DNA of 64,000 bases from contig JAGXAM010000003.1 of NCBI GenBank assembly GCA_019075905.1, forward strand, positions 1 through 64,000, in the 5' to 3' direction. The DNA comes from Hyphomicrobiales bacterium (GTDB lineage: Bacteria > Pseudomonadota > Alphaproteobacteria > Rhizobiales > Beijerinckiaceae). Within the stretch, counting starts at the first letter, position 1. The number at the start of each line of letters is the position of its first letter. Shown here piece by piece: positions 1 to 9,425 of this stretch. The notes beneath the pieces are model-generated. The model was not told the origin of the DNA. It did not search any database and saw only the letters and a list, made by a program, of their open reading frames with translations. A program made the translations under genes and the position numbers.

Positions 1-1
1 G

Positions 2-115
2 GGCATTTGGCTCGTCTCTTTCATGCACTATGATCTTGGCTATATCGATTTGGAGCAGAAAACCCTTCAACCCCTCGACAACCCATTCGGCTTGTGGTTG
101 TCACCCATGTCTTAG
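2..115 (+). mobile_element. C-terminal end of an IS481-like (integrase-core) transposase, partial
   Basis: An open frame enters from the left edge and ends at TAG (113-115), giving 37 visible residues. They include the stretches SFMHYDLGYIDLE and LQPLDNPFG, which resemble the C-terminal tail of integrase-core (DDE) transposases of the IS481 type, downstream of the catalytic core. The catalytic residues lie outside the window, so whether the element is intact cannot be judged. The tail is followed by repeated short motifs typical of an IS end, and then by a tRNA-Arg gene about 10-20 bp further on. Family assignment is from recall of tail sequences, not a search. An uncharacterised protein with a similar tail remains possible. 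Confidence 0.6.
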
Positions 116-141
116 GTACACTCTGTTACCTATGTCTCAGG
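104..141. repeat. Imperfect 13-bp direct repeat at the presumed IS end
   Basis: CCCATGTCTTAGG (104-116) is repeated as CCTATGTCTCAGG (129-141), 11 of 13 bases matching and offset by 25 bp. The first copy overlaps the transposase stop codon. Repeated motifs just after the transposase gene suggest transposase-binding sites inside the IS terminus, so the outer end of the element is probably near 141-152. The opposite end lies outside the window, so no inverted repeat or target duplication can be confirmed. Confidence 0.5.
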
Positions 142-159
142 ACTGTACAGCGCAAAAAC

Positions 160-236
160 TGGTGGTCCCGACGTGATTCGAACACGTGACCTTCGGTTTA
201 GGAAACCGCTGCTCTATCCTGCTGAGCTACGGAACC
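160..236 (-). tRNA. tRNA-Arg (anticodon CCT)
   Basis: The minus strand folds as a complete cloverleaf. The acceptor stem GGTTCCG pairs with CGGGACC, the D-stem is GCTC/GAGC, the anticodon loop TTCCTAA reads CCT (for AGG codons), and the T-arm contains GTTCGAATC. The 3' CCA is encoded (160-162). The 3' end faces the IS terminus a few bases away, and the 5' side faces the end of murC. Confidence 0.95.
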
Positions 237-265
237 ACACGCCCCTCTGATAGCACAGCAGGCAT

Positions 266-300
266 AAAAGGGAATGGCCTGCGCGCCCTACCCGGCGCGC
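266..300 (-). terminator. Possible intrinsic terminator after murC
   Basis: On the minus strand a 7-bp GC stem (GCGCGCC/GGCGCGC, 281-287 with 294-300) encloses a 6-base loop that contains the murC stop codon. A run of four T (266-269) follows about 11 bases later. The stem is strong but the T tract is short and distant, so this is a weak candidate for the end of the dcw transcript. Confidence 0.35.
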
Positions 301-1691
301 GCTAGTTCGTCAGGCAGGCTGTAGGCCCATTGCGTGATATTGCCGGCGCCCAGCAGCACCACATAATCGCCCTCGCTCGCCAGCGAGCGCACCAGCGGCG
401 CCAGATCCTCCGGGCGATCAAGGCTGAGCACCTGACGATGGCCATGCGCCTTGATGGCGGCCACCAGATGCTCGCGATCGATGCCGGCAATCGGCGCCTC
501 GCCGGCAGCATAGACATCGGCGATGATGACAGCATCGGCATCATTGAGGCAGGTGGCGAACTGGTCGAACAGCGATTGCAAGCGCGTATAGCGATGCGGC
601 TGCACCACGGCGATGACATTGCCCCTGGTCGAGGCGCGGGCGGCGCGCAGCACCGCGGCGATTTCCACCGGATGATGGCCATAATCATCGAAAATGGCGA
701 CGCCGTTCCATGAACCGGTGCGGGTGAAACGCCGCTTGACGCCGCTGAACCCGGCGAGCGCCTTGCGGATATCATCGGGCTTCATGCCAAGCTCATAGGC
801 CACCGCCAGCGCTGCCGTGGCATTGAGGGCATTGTGATGGCCCGGCATCGGCAACATCAGATTGTCGATGCGCACGTCCTTGCCGCTCTTGCGGTCACGC
901 ACCAGCACGTCGAATTTGGAAACACCGCCGTCGAGCACGATATTTTCCAGCCGCACATCGGCCTGCGGATTTTCGCCATAGGTGATGACGCGGCGATCCT
1001 CGATCCGCCCGACCAGGTCTTGCACTGTGGCATGATCGAGACACATGACCGCAAAGCCATAGAACGGCAGGTTCTCGACAAAATCGCGGAAAGCTTTCTT
1101 GACGGCATCGAATGTGTGGAAATGGTCGAGGTGCTCGGCATCGATATTGGTGACGATCGCCACATCGGCAGGCAGCTTCAGGAAGGTGCCATCGCTTTCA
1201 TCGGCTTCCACCACCATCCAGTCACCCTCGCCGAGCCGCGCATTGGTGCCATAGGCATTGATGATGCCGCCGTTGATCACGGTCGGATCAAAACCGCCGG
1301 CATCGAGCAGGGTTGCTACCAGCGAGGTCGTCGTGGTCTTGCCATGGGTGCCGGCAATGGCCACGCACTGGCGCAGCCGCATCAGTTCGGCCAGCATTTC
1401 CGCACGCCGCACCACCGGCAGGCGGCGCTCGCGCGCCTCGCGCAGTTCCGGGTTCTCGCGCTTGATGGCGGTCGATACCACCACCACGGCAGCATCACCG
1501 AGGTTCTCCGCCTTGTGGCCGATATGGACCAGCGCCCCCTTGTCCCGCAACCGCTTGACATTGGCATTGTCGGAGGCATCCGAACCCTGCACCTTGTAGC
1601 CAAGGTTGATCAGCACTTCGGCAATGCCGGACATGCCGATGCCGCCGATCCCGACGAAATGGATCGGCCCCAGGGTCTGTGGCAATTTCAT
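288..1691 (-). CDS. murC: UDP-N-acetylmuramate--L-alanine ligase
   Basis: The 467-residue cytoplasmic Mur ligase adds L-alanine to UDP-MurNAc using ATP, the first step of the peptide stem. The N-terminal Rossmann motif [12 protein letters not shown] (14-25) binds the UDP-sugar, and GTHGKTTTT (114-122) is the ATP-binding loop of the central domain. [10 protein letters not shown], conserved in the MurC C-terminal domain, is also present. Length matches the family. It is the last gene of the minus-strand dcw run, starting 2 bp after murG stops. In most relatives murB follows murC; here the next gene is tRNA-Arg and then an IS remnant. Confidence 0.97.
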   Translation of the reverse strand: MKLPQTLGPIHFVGIGGIGMSGIAEVLINLGYKVQGSDASDNANVKRLRDKGALVHIGHKAENLGDAAVVVVSTAIKRENPELREARERRLPVVRRAEMLAELMRLRQCVAIAGTHGKTTTTSLVATLLDAGGFDPTVINGGIINAYGTNARLGEGDWMVVEADESDGTFLKLPADVAIVTNIDAEHLDHFHTFDAVKKAFRDFVENLPFYGFAVMCLDHATVQDLVGRIEDRRVITYGENPQADVRLENIVLDGGVSKFDVLVRDRKSGKDVRIDNLMLPMPGHHNALNATAALAVAYELGMKPDDIRKALAGFSGVKRRFTRTGSWNGVAIFDDYGHHPVEIAAVLRAARASTRGNVIAVVQPHRYTRLQSLFDQFATCLNDADAVIIADVYAAGEAPIAGIDREHLVAAIKAHGHRQVLSLDRPEDLAPLVRSLASEGDYVVLLGAGNITQWAYSLPDELARAG

Positions 1692-1693
1692 AT

Positions 1694-2806
1694 TCAGCTC
1701 TCCAGTTTGTGCTTTTGCGCGACGCCAAGCACCAGATCGGCCAGTCTCGCCGTGGCATCGACACGCCCCTGCGCCTTGGCAGCCTGTGCCCGCTGGGCCA
1801 GCGCCAGCGGATTGTCAAGCGCCTGCTCCAGCGCCTGCGCCACCCAGGGCGCGGTAAAATCGTTCTGGCGAATGACCTTCACCGCCCCGCTCTTTTCCAG
1901 CTCGGCAGCATTGGCGGCCTGATCCTGGTCGAGCGCATGCGGAAACGGCACGAGAATGGCCGGCCGGCCAATCACCGCCAGTTCCGCCACGGTCGAGGCC
2001 CCGGCCCGCGCCACCACCAGATGCGCGCTGGCCATACGCGCCGGCAGGTCGTTGAAAAAGCTCTCGACCAGCGCGTCGGTCTGCGAGGCGGCATAGGCGT
2101 CCCGCACCCGCGCCACATCTTCCGGCCGCGCCTGCTGGACGATATGCATGCGGGCCCGCACCGCCTCCGGCATCAGCCGCAGCGCCTCCGGCATGATATC
2201 GGCAAAGACCCGTGCCCCCTGCGATCCGCCAGTGATGAGCACATGCAGGCCCCCTTCGCCAACCGCAGGAAATTGCGTCGCCGCCGCCGCCAGCACCGCC
2301 GGGCGCACCGGATTACCAACATCGCGCGCCTTGGCCCGCACCCGGCCATCGCTGCCCCCGAGCCGCCCGAAGCCGGTGGCAATCGCCGTCACCCGTCGTG
2401 CCAGCGCCCGGTTCGCCGCGCCCAGCACGGCATTTTGCTCATGCAGCACCGTCGGCATTTTTAACAGGCTCGCCGCCATCAGCGGCGGCACCGTCGGATA
2501 GCCGCCAAAGCCAACGACAATGGCCGGCCTTAGCCGCCGCAGCAGGCCGAGTGCCTGCAACGTGCCGCGCGCCAAAACCAGCCCGGCCTGAAGCTTGCCG
2601 GCCAGCGAGCCGCCGCGCGGCGTCGCCGAGGCAATCACATGCACATGATCAGCCGGAAAATTGCCGGTGTACCTTTGCGCACGGCTGTCGGTCACCAGTT
2701 CAACCCGGCAACCACGCCGCCGCAACTCATCGGCCAGCGCCTGGGCCGGGAACAAATGCCCGCCCGTGCCGCCCGCAGCCAGCACCACCAGATCGCCGCT
2801 GCTCAT
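1694..2806 (-). CDS. murG: UDP-N-acetylglucosamine--undecaprenyl-PP-MurNAc-pentapeptide GlcNAc transferase
   Basis: MurG converts lipid I to lipid II at the inner face of the cytoplasmic membrane. The 370-residue protein shows the N-terminal glycine-rich loop AGGTGGH (11-17), the HEQN motif (122-125) and the donor-site loop GGSQGA (193-198), a GT28/GT-B layout. The frame stays open far upstream through ftsW, but MurG homology begins at [13 protein letters not shown]. That ATG overlaps the ftsW stop by 4 bases (ATGA), which points to translational coupling and fixes the start. Confidence 0.97.
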   Translation of the reverse strand: MSSGDLVVLAAGGTGGHLFPAQALADELRRRGCRVELVTDSRAQRYTGNFPADHVHVIASATPRGGSLAGKLQAGLVLARGTLQALGLLRRLRPAIVVGFGGYPTVPPLMAASLLKMPTVLHEQNAVLGAANRALARRVTAIATGFGRLGGSDGRVRAKARDVGNPVRPAVLAAAATQFPAVGEGGLHVLITGGSQGARVFADIMPEALRLMPEAVRARMHIVQQARPEDVARVRDAYAASQTDALVESFFNDLPARMASAHLVVARAGASTVAELAVIGRPAILVPFPHALDQDQAANAAELEKSGAVKVIRQNDFTAPWVAQALEQALDNPLALAQRAQAAKAQGRVDATARLADLVLGVAQKHKLES

Positions 2807-3951
2807 GCTGGCAACCCTGCCGGCACTTCGGTTTCCAGCAACACCTCGCTGCGCGGCCGCTTGCGCGTCACCGCGATCAGGAATCCAGCCCCCAGCGCCA
2901 GCGCCATCAGCGACGAACCACCATAGGAGATGAAGGGCAGCGTCATGCCCTTGGCCGGCATCAGATCGAGATTGACTGCCATATTGATGCAGCTTTGCAG
3001 GCCAAATTGCACCAGCAGTCCGGTGGCCGCAAAGCGGCAGAACGGATCCTCGTCGCGCGACGCCCGCCGCAGCCCGCGCAGCACCACAAAGGCAAACAGC
3101 GCCATCAGCGCAATGCAGAACAGGATGCCGAATTCCTCGCCGGTGACCGCAAAGATGAAATCTGTGTGCGAATCCGGCAAGATACGCTTGATCACACCAC
3201 CGCCCGGCCCGCGCCCGAGCCAGCCACCCGAATAAAAGCTGTCGAGCGCCGTCTCCACCTGAAAAGCATTTGTACCAAGATGCGCCGCCTGCGGATCGAG
3301 AAAGGAAATGATGCGCTGGTGCACATGCGGCGACAGCTTGTAGGCCAGCAGCACGCCGATCGCCCCCAGCCCGCCAATGCCGACGATCCACAAAATATGC
3401 ACGCCCGCCACCAGAAACAGCGCCGCCCAGACCAGCGAAATCAGCATGGTCTGGCCGAAATCCGGCTGCAGCAACAAGGGAATGACCGTCAGCGGCAGCA
3501 GCAGGATGGCGATGGTCGTGCCCGGCATTTTCTTCTGTTTTGCGCCTTCCGAAAAGGCCCAGGCCGCCAGCACCACAAAGGCGGGCTTGAGAAATTCCGA
3601 AGGCTGAATGCCGAAAATCCAGCGCCGCGCGCCCTTGATTTCGTGGCCAAACTTCAGCGCCAGCAGGATCGCCAGCATCGCCCCGGCATAGGTGACCAGC
3701 GAGGCGCGGCGCACCTGCCGCGGATCCAGCGTCGAGACCCCGAGCATGATTATGATGGCCGGCACCAGATACATCGCCTGCCGGTGCACGAAATGAAACG
3801 GCGGCAGGCCAATGCGCTCGGCCACCGGCGGCGATCCCGCCATGGAAAGGATCAGCCCGAGCGCCATCAGCACCAGAAAGGCACCAATCTGCCATTGGTC
3901 AACCGTCCACCACCAGCGGGCGAGTTGCGAGCGTTCAGCGCGTGAAATCAT
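2803..3951 (-). CDS. ftsW: SEDS-family septal peptidoglycan polymerase
   Basis: FtsW is the SEDS glycosyltransferase that polymerises lipid II at the division site together with the class B PBP FtsI, encoded upstream. The 382-residue protein is almost wholly hydrophobic, with about ten membrane segments, and ends with conserved SEDS stretches such as ISYGGSSL. The chosen start MISRAERSQL lies 4 bp after the murD stop. A longer in-frame extension to about 4200 would run inside murD and has no FtsW character. The stop overlaps the murG start. Confidence 0.95.
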   Translation of the reverse strand: MISRAERSQLARWWWTVDQWQIGAFLVLMALGLILSMAGSPPVAERIGLPPFHFVHRQAMYLVPAIIIMLGVSTLDPRQVRRASLVTYAGAMLAILLALKFGHEIKGARRWIFGIQPSEFLKPAFVVLAAWAFSEGAKQKKMPGTTIAILLLPLTVIPLLLQPDFGQTMLISLVWAALFLVAGVHILWIVGIGGLGAIGVLLAYKLSPHVHQRIISFLDPQAAHLGTNAFQVETALDSFYSGGWLGRGPGGGVIKRILPDSHTDFIFAVTGEEFGILFCIALMALFAFVVLRGLRRASRDEDPFCRFAATGLLVQFGLQSCINMAVNLDLMPAKGMTLPFISYGGSSLMALALGAGFLIAVTRKRPRSEVLLETEVPAGLPA

Positions 3952-3955
3952 GGCT

Positions 3956-5365
3956 TTAGCCTCCGGTTGGCAGATGTTCGAGCGCAGCGACGAGGTCGCG
4001 GAAACGCGCGCCCCTTGCCTCGAAATTGGCAAATTGGTCATAGCTCGCGCAGGCCGGTGACAGCAGCACCACCGGGTTCGCGCGTCCTGATGCCGCCGCA
4101 TCGTGCGCCGCCGCGCTGGTGGCCGCCTCAAGCGTGCCGCAAATCTCATAAGGCACGCTTCCCGCCAGGGTCGCGGCAAATTCCGGCGCCGCAGCACCAA
4201 TCAGATAGGCCTTGGCAACGCGCGCAAAATGCGGGCGCAACGGCTCGATGCCGCCTTCCTTGGCCTTGCCGCCGGCAATCCAGAAAATATCATCAAAGGA
4301 CAGCAGCGCCTTTTCGGTCGAATCGGCATTGGTCGCCTTGGAATCATTGATGAACAGCACCGGCCCGCGCTCACCCACCTGCTCCATGCGGTGCGGCAGG
4401 CCGGCAAAGCTCCGCATCGCCGTGCCGATCACATCATGCGGCACGCCGGAGCGTGCACAGGCAATGAAGGCGGCGGCAGCATTCTGGCCATTATGGGCGC
4501 CGCGCAAGGTGCCGATGCCATTGAGATCGACCAGCATTTCTATGATCGCCCCGGGGCCGAGCAGCGACACCGCACAGAACAACCGGCCCTGATCGTGGAA
4601 CACCACGCCCGCCGCATCCTCGCGCGCAGCCGAGAACCCGGAAACCGTCTTTTGCGCGGCGATCAGCCGCCCGGCAATGTCGCGGCAATAATCGTCGTCG
4701 ACACCAATGACAGCGATGGTAGAATTCGAGACCAGCCGCTCCTTGATCGCGGCATAATTCTTCATGGTGCCGTGCCGGTCGATATGATCGGGCGTCACGT
4801 TGAGCAGCACACCGATGCCCGGCTTCAGTGTCGGCGCCAGATCGATCTGGAAGGACGAGCATTCAATGACATGGATGCGCCCCTCGGCCGGCGGCTCCAG
4901 CGCCAGGATCGGCACGCCGATATTGCCGCCCATCTGCACATCCCGCCCGGCCTCGCGCAGGATATGCGCGATCAGCGCCGTCGTCGTTGATTTGCCATTG
5001 GTGCCGGTAATGGCGATGAAGGGCGCCCCCGGCGCCAGCGCCCGGCGCTCGCGGCAAAAAAGCTCGATATCGCCGATGATCTCCACCCCGGCCTGCCGCG
5101 CCTTTGGCACCGTCCAGTGCGGCACGGGATGGGTGAGCGGCACGCCAGGCGACAATACGAAAGCTGAAAATTGCGACCAGTCGGCGCTGTTGAGATCGGT
5201 CAGTGCGAGGCCCGCCGCCTGCGCCTTGTCGCGCGCCGCAGCGCCGTCATCCCAGGCGCTGACCCGCGCGCCGCCCGCCAGCAAGGCCTGCGCCGTGACG
5301 AGGCCCGAACCTCCCAGCCCGAACAGCGCCACATTCTTGCCGGCAAAACTCGTGAGCGGGGTCAT
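3956..5365 (-). CDS. murD: UDP-N-acetylmuramoyl-L-alanine--D-glutamate ligase
   Basis: MurD adds D-glutamate to UDP-MurNAc-L-Ala in the cytoplasm. The 469-residue protein has the N-terminal GLGGSG nucleotide-binding loop (16-21), the Mur ATP loop GTNGKSTTT (121-129), a central segment around [11 protein letters not shown] and the C-terminal stretch [12 protein letters not shown] typical of MurD. It lies between mraY (3 bp before its start) and ftsW (4 bp after its stop), the usual dcw order. Confidence 0.97.
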   Translation of the reverse strand: MTPLTSFAGKNVALFGLGGSGLVTAQALLAGGARVSAWDDGAAARDKAQAAGLALTDLNSADWSQFSAFVLSPGVPLTHPVPHWTVPKARQAGVEIIGDIELFCRERRALAPGAPFIAITGTNGKSTTTALIAHILREAGRDVQMGGNIGVPILALEPPAEGRIHVIECSSFQIDLAPTLKPGIGVLLNVTPDHIDRHGTMKNYAAIKERLVSNSTIAVIGVDDDYCRDIAGRLIAAQKTVSGFSAAREDAAGVVFHDQGRLFCAVSLLGPGAIIEMLVDLNGIGTLRGAHNGQNAAAAFIACARSGVPHDVIGTAMRSFAGLPHRMEQVGERGPVLFINDSKATNADSTEKALLSFDDIFWIAGGKAKEGGIEPLRPHFARVAKAYLIGAAAPEFAATLAGSVPYEICGTLEAATSAAAHDAAASGRANPVVLLSPACASYDQFANFEARGARFRDLVAALEHLPTGG

Positions 5366-5368
5366 GGT

Positions 5369-6523
5369 TTAGCGCACCTTCAGCGTTGCAAGGCCCATCA
5401 TCGCGAGCACAAAGGAGATGATCCAGAAACGCACGACGATCTGGCTTTCCGACCAGCCCAGTTGCTCGAAATGATGATGGATCGGCGCCATCAGGAAGAT
5501 GCGCTTCTTGGTCAATTTGAAATAGCCGACCTGCAGGATCACTGACACGGCCTCGACCACGAACAGGCCGCCCACCACCACCAGCACCACCTCGTGCTTG
5601 ATCGCCACCGCAATGGTGCCAATCAACCCGCCGAGCGCCAGCGAGCCGGTATCGCCCATGAAAATCTGCGCGGGCGGCGCGTTGAACCACAGGAACCCCA
5701 GCCCCGCCCCCACCAGCGCCCCCGCGACCACCATGAGTTCGCCGGCGCCACTGACATAATTGATGCCAAGATAGGTCGCGGTGTTGATATTGCCGGCAAA
5801 ATACGCAATCAGCCCGAAGGTGCTGGCGGCAACCATCACCGGCACAATGGCCAGCCCGTCGAGGCCATCGGTAAGATTGACCGAATTGCCCGCCGCAACA
5901 ATCACCAGCGGCCCGAAGATCAGGAACAGCAGGCCAAGATCGGCGACAAAATGCTTGTCGAACGGCACCGCCAGCCAGGCCGCTTCATGGGTGACATGCA
6001 GCAGCGGCGCTACCAGCGCTGCAAAAAGCCCGGATATGCCACCGACCCCGGCTTCCGGCCACAGATCGGCGCACATCATGCCATAGGCAGCCACCATGCC
6101 GATCAGCATCTCGAAACCCAGCCGCGCCCGGCCGGAAAAGCCGTGATGCGACTGCTTGGTTACCTTGAGATAATCGTCATAAAAGCCGATCGAACCGAAG
6201 CCCAGCGTCACCCACAGCACGATCCAGACAAAGGGACTGTGCGGATTGGCCCATAATATGGTCGAAACCACGAGGCCGCCGAGAATCATCAGCCCGCCCA
6301 TGGTCGGCGTGCCCTTTTTGGTGAGCAGATGCGACTGCGGGCCATCGGCACGGATCGGCTGGCCCTTGCCCTGACGGCGGCGCAACGACAAGATGCTTGA
6401 AGGGCCAAACATCATCACAAGAAACAGCGAGGTCGCCGTCGCCCCGCCTGCCCGGAACGTGATGTAACGGAACAGGTGCAGGGGCGAATAAAGATAGGCA
6501 AAATCATTCAGGAACGTCAGCAT
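5369..6523 (-). CDS. mraY: Phospho-N-acetylmuramoyl-pentapeptide transferase
   Basis: MraY transfers phospho-MurNAc-pentapeptide to undecaprenyl phosphate, making lipid I. The 384-residue protein has about ten hydrophobic helices and the hallmark motifs: KKGTPTMGG in the first cytoplasmic loop, GFYDDYLK with the paired aspartates, [10 protein letters not shown], and the HHHFE motif near the C terminus. The start overlaps the end of murF by 7 bases, so the two are probably translationally coupled. Confidence 0.97.
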   Translation of the reverse strand: MLTFLNDFAYLYSPLHLFRYITFRAGGATATSLFLVMMFGPSSILSLRRRQGKGQPIRADGPQSHLLTKKGTPTMGGLMILGGLVVSTILWANPHSPFVWIVLWVTLGFGSIGFYDDYLKVTKQSHHGFSGRARLGFEMLIGMVAAYGMMCADLWPEAGVGGISGLFAALVAPLLHVTHEAAWLAVPFDKHFVADLGLLFLIFGPLVIVAAGNSVNLTDGLDGLAIVPVMVAASTFGLIAYFAGNINTATYLGINYVSGAGELMVVAGALVGAGLGFLWFNAPPAQIFMGDTGSLALGGLIGTIAVAIKHEVVLVVVGGLFVVEAVSVILQVGYFKLTKKRIFLMAPIHHHFEQLGWSESQIVVRFWIISFVLAMMGLATLKVR

Positions 6524-7983
6524 TGCTTTTTGTCTCTGATATCTTCCGCAGGGGCGCGGTTGGCAAAAGCATCCCGCAAGGCAGCAACTATCAGCCCCAT
6601 CTTGCTGCTGTTCGAGCCTTTGACCATGATCACATCACCGGGGCCAACATAGTCGCGCACCGGCGCAATCATGTCCACCGACGTCAGTGCACTGGCAGCA
6701 CGGCGTGATTGAGGCAAGGTGTCGTGGAGTTCGCCCATGAACCGTCCGACGGTGAAAACCTGATCAATGCCAAGCTGTTCGATGTCCTCGGCAAGGCCCC
6801 GGTGCAGCAGCCCGGATTGCTCGCCAAGTTCGAGCATATCCCCCAGAACGGCAATCCGCCGTCCGCCCGCGCCGGGCGTTGCGGCACCGAGCACGGCCAA
6901 AGCCGCGCGCATCGAGGCGGGATTGGCATTGTAGCTTTCATCGATGAGGCGCGCCTCGCCTTCTGCGAGATGAAGCACGCAAACCTCGCCCCTGCCCCTC
7001 GGGGCGCCGAAAGCCGCCAGCGCCGCTGCCGCCTCGTGCAGATCAAGCCCCATCGCCCGCGCCACCAGCAGCAGGCCGAGCGCATTTTGCGCAAAATGCG
7101 CGCCCGCCGCGCCCACGACAAAGGCAATATCCTGCCCCAGCACCCGCGCCTTCACATGGGTCGCATCACCACGCACATCGGCTTCGAGAAGCCGGGCATC
7201 GGCGCTGGCATCACGTCCAAAGCTCATGATGTGGCGGGCGGGTGACTGGCGCGCCATGCCGGCCAGCAGCTCGAATTGGCCAATATCGCAGTTGATCACC
7301 GCCACCCCGCCCGGCATCAGCCCGGAAAATATCTCGCCCTTGGCGCGGGCAATGTCATCGACCGAGGCGAAATGCTCAAGGTGCACCGGCGCCACAGTCG
7401 TGATCATCGCCACATGCGGGCGCACCATCGCTACCAGCGGCGTGATCTCGCCCGCATGATTCATGCCGATTTCAAAAACGCCGAAGCGGCTTGATTCCGG
7501 CATGCGTGCCAGCGTCAGCGGCACACCCCAATGATTGTTGAAGGACGCCACCGCCGCATGCGTCTGGCCGGCCTGCCGCAGCATCAGCGCCAGCGCCTCT
7601 TTCGACGAAGTCTTGCCGACCGAGCCGGTTATGGCGGCGATCCGCCCGGTTGCGCGCTGCCGCGCCGCCATGCCGAGCCGCTCCAGCGCGCCCTGCACAT
7701 GCTGCACGATCAGCAGGGGTCCGCTGCCCCGCAGGCCATCGGCATGGGCCTCATCGACCACCGCCGCACCAGCCCCCGCCGCAAAGGCTTTTGTCACATA
7801 ATCATGACCATCGGTGTTGTCGCCGCGGATGGCAAAAAACAGATCGCCCGGCACAAGGCTGCGGCTGTCGATCGAAATGCCGGTAATGGCGCCCGGCAAC
7901 ACCCCGGAAACCCGCGCCTCCAACGGCGCCACCAGGGCAAGCGCGCGCCACAGCGGCGGCAAGGAAGGGCTGACGTCATTCAT
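6517..7983 (-). CDS. murF: UDP-N-acetylmuramoyl-tripeptide--D-alanyl-D-alanine ligase
   Basis: MurF adds D-Ala-D-Ala to complete the pentapeptide. The 488-residue protein has the Mur ligase loop [10 protein letters not shown] (119-128), [15 protein letters not shown], typical of MurF, and the segment [15 protein letters not shown] characteristic of the MurF C-terminal half. The start overlaps the murE stop by 4 bases. Confidence 0.96.
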   Translation of the reverse strand: MNDVSPSLPPLWRALALVAPLEARVSGVLPGAITGISIDSRSLVPGDLFFAIRGDNTDGHDYVTKAFAAGAGAAVVDEAHADGLRGSGPLLIVQHVQGALERLGMAARQRATGRIAAITGSVGKTSSKEALALMLRQAGQTHAAVASFNNHWGVPLTLARMPESSRFGVFEIGMNHAGEITPLVAMVRPHVAMITTVAPVHLEHFASVDDIARAKGEIFSGLMPGGVAVINCDIGQFELLAGMARQSPARHIMSFGRDASADARLLEADVRGDATHVKARVLGQDIAFVVGAAGAHFAQNALGLLLVARAMGLDLHEAAAALAAFGAPRGRGEVCVLHLAEGEARLIDESYNANPASMRAALAVLGAATPGAGGRRIAVLGDMLELGEQSGLLHRGLAEDIEQLGIDQVFTVGRFMGELHDTLPQSRRAASALTSVDMIAPVRDYVGPGDVIMVKGSNSSKMGLIVAALRDAFANRAPAEDIRDKKQC

Positions 7984-9425
7984 GGCTTTTGATCTTTGAG
8001 CAGGGATGCGACGACGTCATGGTCGCTGAAGGGCAGAACCTGTCCGCCGACGATCTGGCCGGTCTCATGGCCCTTGCCGGCGACCAGCAAAATATCGCCT
8101 GGCTGCAAGGACTTGATGGCAAAACCTATGGCCGCGGCCCGGTCGCCGATTTCACGCGCCCCCGGCGCACCGGCGAGAATGGCGGCGCGGATCGTCGCCG
8201 GATCTTCCGAACGCGGGTTGTCATCGGTGATGATCACGTCATCGGCGCGCGCCATGGCAATCTCGCCCATCATCGGCCTTTTGCCGGGGTCACGGTCACC
8301 ACCGCAGCCAAACACCACCAGCAGCCGTCGCTTCGCCAGCGGCCGCAGGGTCTCCAGCACCTTGGCCAGCGCGTCCGGCTTATGGGCATAATCGATGAAA
8401 ATCTCGGCCCCGCGCAGGGATCCGGCATGATCGAGCCGCCCTGGCGCGCCCCGGAGCTTGCCGAGCGCCGTCATCACCGCATCTGGCGCGGCGCCGGTGG
8501 CAAGCGCCAGCCCGGCCGCGACCAGCGCATTCGCCACCTGAAATGCTCCGGCAAGCGGCAGGCGCAAGCTATAATCCCTGCCGCCATGGCCAACGACCAG
8601 ATCAGTGGCAAAGCTATGGGCGACGGCCTCGCGCAAGATCAGGTCCTTGCCGGCCCGCCCGGTGGTGAGAAGCTTCAGGCCACGGCGCGAGGCACGTGCC
8701 ATCACCTCGGCCGCCACCGTGCTGTCGGCATCGATGACCGCTGTTTTTTCCTGTTCAAGCAACACTTCAAATAAACGCATTTTAGCATTGAGATAGCTTA
8801 CAAAATCATCGTGATAATCAAGGTGATCGCGCGACAGGTTGGAAAATCCCGCCGCACTAAGGCGTACGCCATCGAGGCGGTGCTGGTCGAGACCATGCGA
8901 GGAAGCCTCCATCGCCAGATGCGTCACGCCCTCATCGGCAAGCTGCGCCAAACGCTGGTGCAGGCTGATCGGGTCTGGCGTCGTCAGCGAGCCATAATCG
9001 GGCCCCTTGGGCGAGACCACGCCCAGAGTGCCGAGCGAGGCAGCGGCAAGGCCCTGCTGCGCCCAGATCTGGCGCGTGAATTCGGCGATCGAGGTTTTGC
9101 CGCTGGTGCCAGTTACGGCGACGATGGTGCCGGGCTGGCGCTGGTAGAAGCGCGCGGCGGCTGCGGCCAGCGCCGTGCGCACATCCTCGACGATGACCTG
9201 TGCCACGCGGCTGTCGAGACCGGCAATCGCGCGCTGCGCGACAATGGCGACGGCGCCGCGCGCCACCGCCGCCTCGGCAAAGGCCGAACCATCGGCATGG
9301 GTGCCGGGCACGGCAAAGAACACAAAGCCAGGCGCGACCTTGCGGCTGTCGAGGGCGAGACCCGCCACCGGCACATTGCCCGGCACCGGATCAGGCACCG
9401 CCAAAAGGTCGCCAAGCAGCATCAA
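7980..9425 (-). CDS. murE: UDP-N-acetylmuramoyl-L-alanyl-D-glutamate--2,6-diaminopimelate ligase
   Basis: MurE adds the third stem residue. The 481-residue protein has the ATP loop TGTSGKTS (105-112), the TTPDP motif and DNPR at 402-405. DNPR is the signature of enzymes that select meso-diaminopimelate over lysine, so the peptidoglycan is DAP type, in keeping with dapA elsewhere in the window. The first two codons are both ATG, and the gene start overlaps the ftsI stop by 4 bases. Confidence 0.96.
   Translation of the reverse strand: MMLLGDLLAVPDPVPGNVPVAGLALDSRKVAPGFVFFAVPGTHADGSAFAEAAVARGAVAIVAQRAIAGLDSRVAQVIVEDVRTALAAAAARFYQRQPGTIVAVTGTSGKTSIAEFTRQIWAQQGLAAASLGTLGVVSPKGPDYGSLTTPDPISLHQRLAQLADEGVTHLAMEASSHGLDQHRLDGVRLSAAGFSNLSRDHLDYHDDFVSYLNAKMRLFEVLLEQEKTAVIDADSTVAAEVMARASRRGLKLLTTGRAGKDLILREAVAHSFATDLVVGHGGRDYSLRLPLAGAFQVANALVAAGLALATGAAPDAVMTALGKLRGAPGRLDHAGSLRGAEIFIDYAHKPDALAKVLETLRPLAKRRLLVVFGCGGDRDPGKRPMMGEIAMARADDVIITDDNPRSEDPATIRAAILAGAPGAREIGDRAAAIGFAIKSLQPGDILLVAGKGHETGQIVGGQVLPFSDHDVVASLLKDQKP

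Noticed and set aside
2807-3895. Long N-terminal extension of murG
   Set aside because: It is ftsW read in a different frame. MurG homology begins at 2806 with an ATGA overlap.
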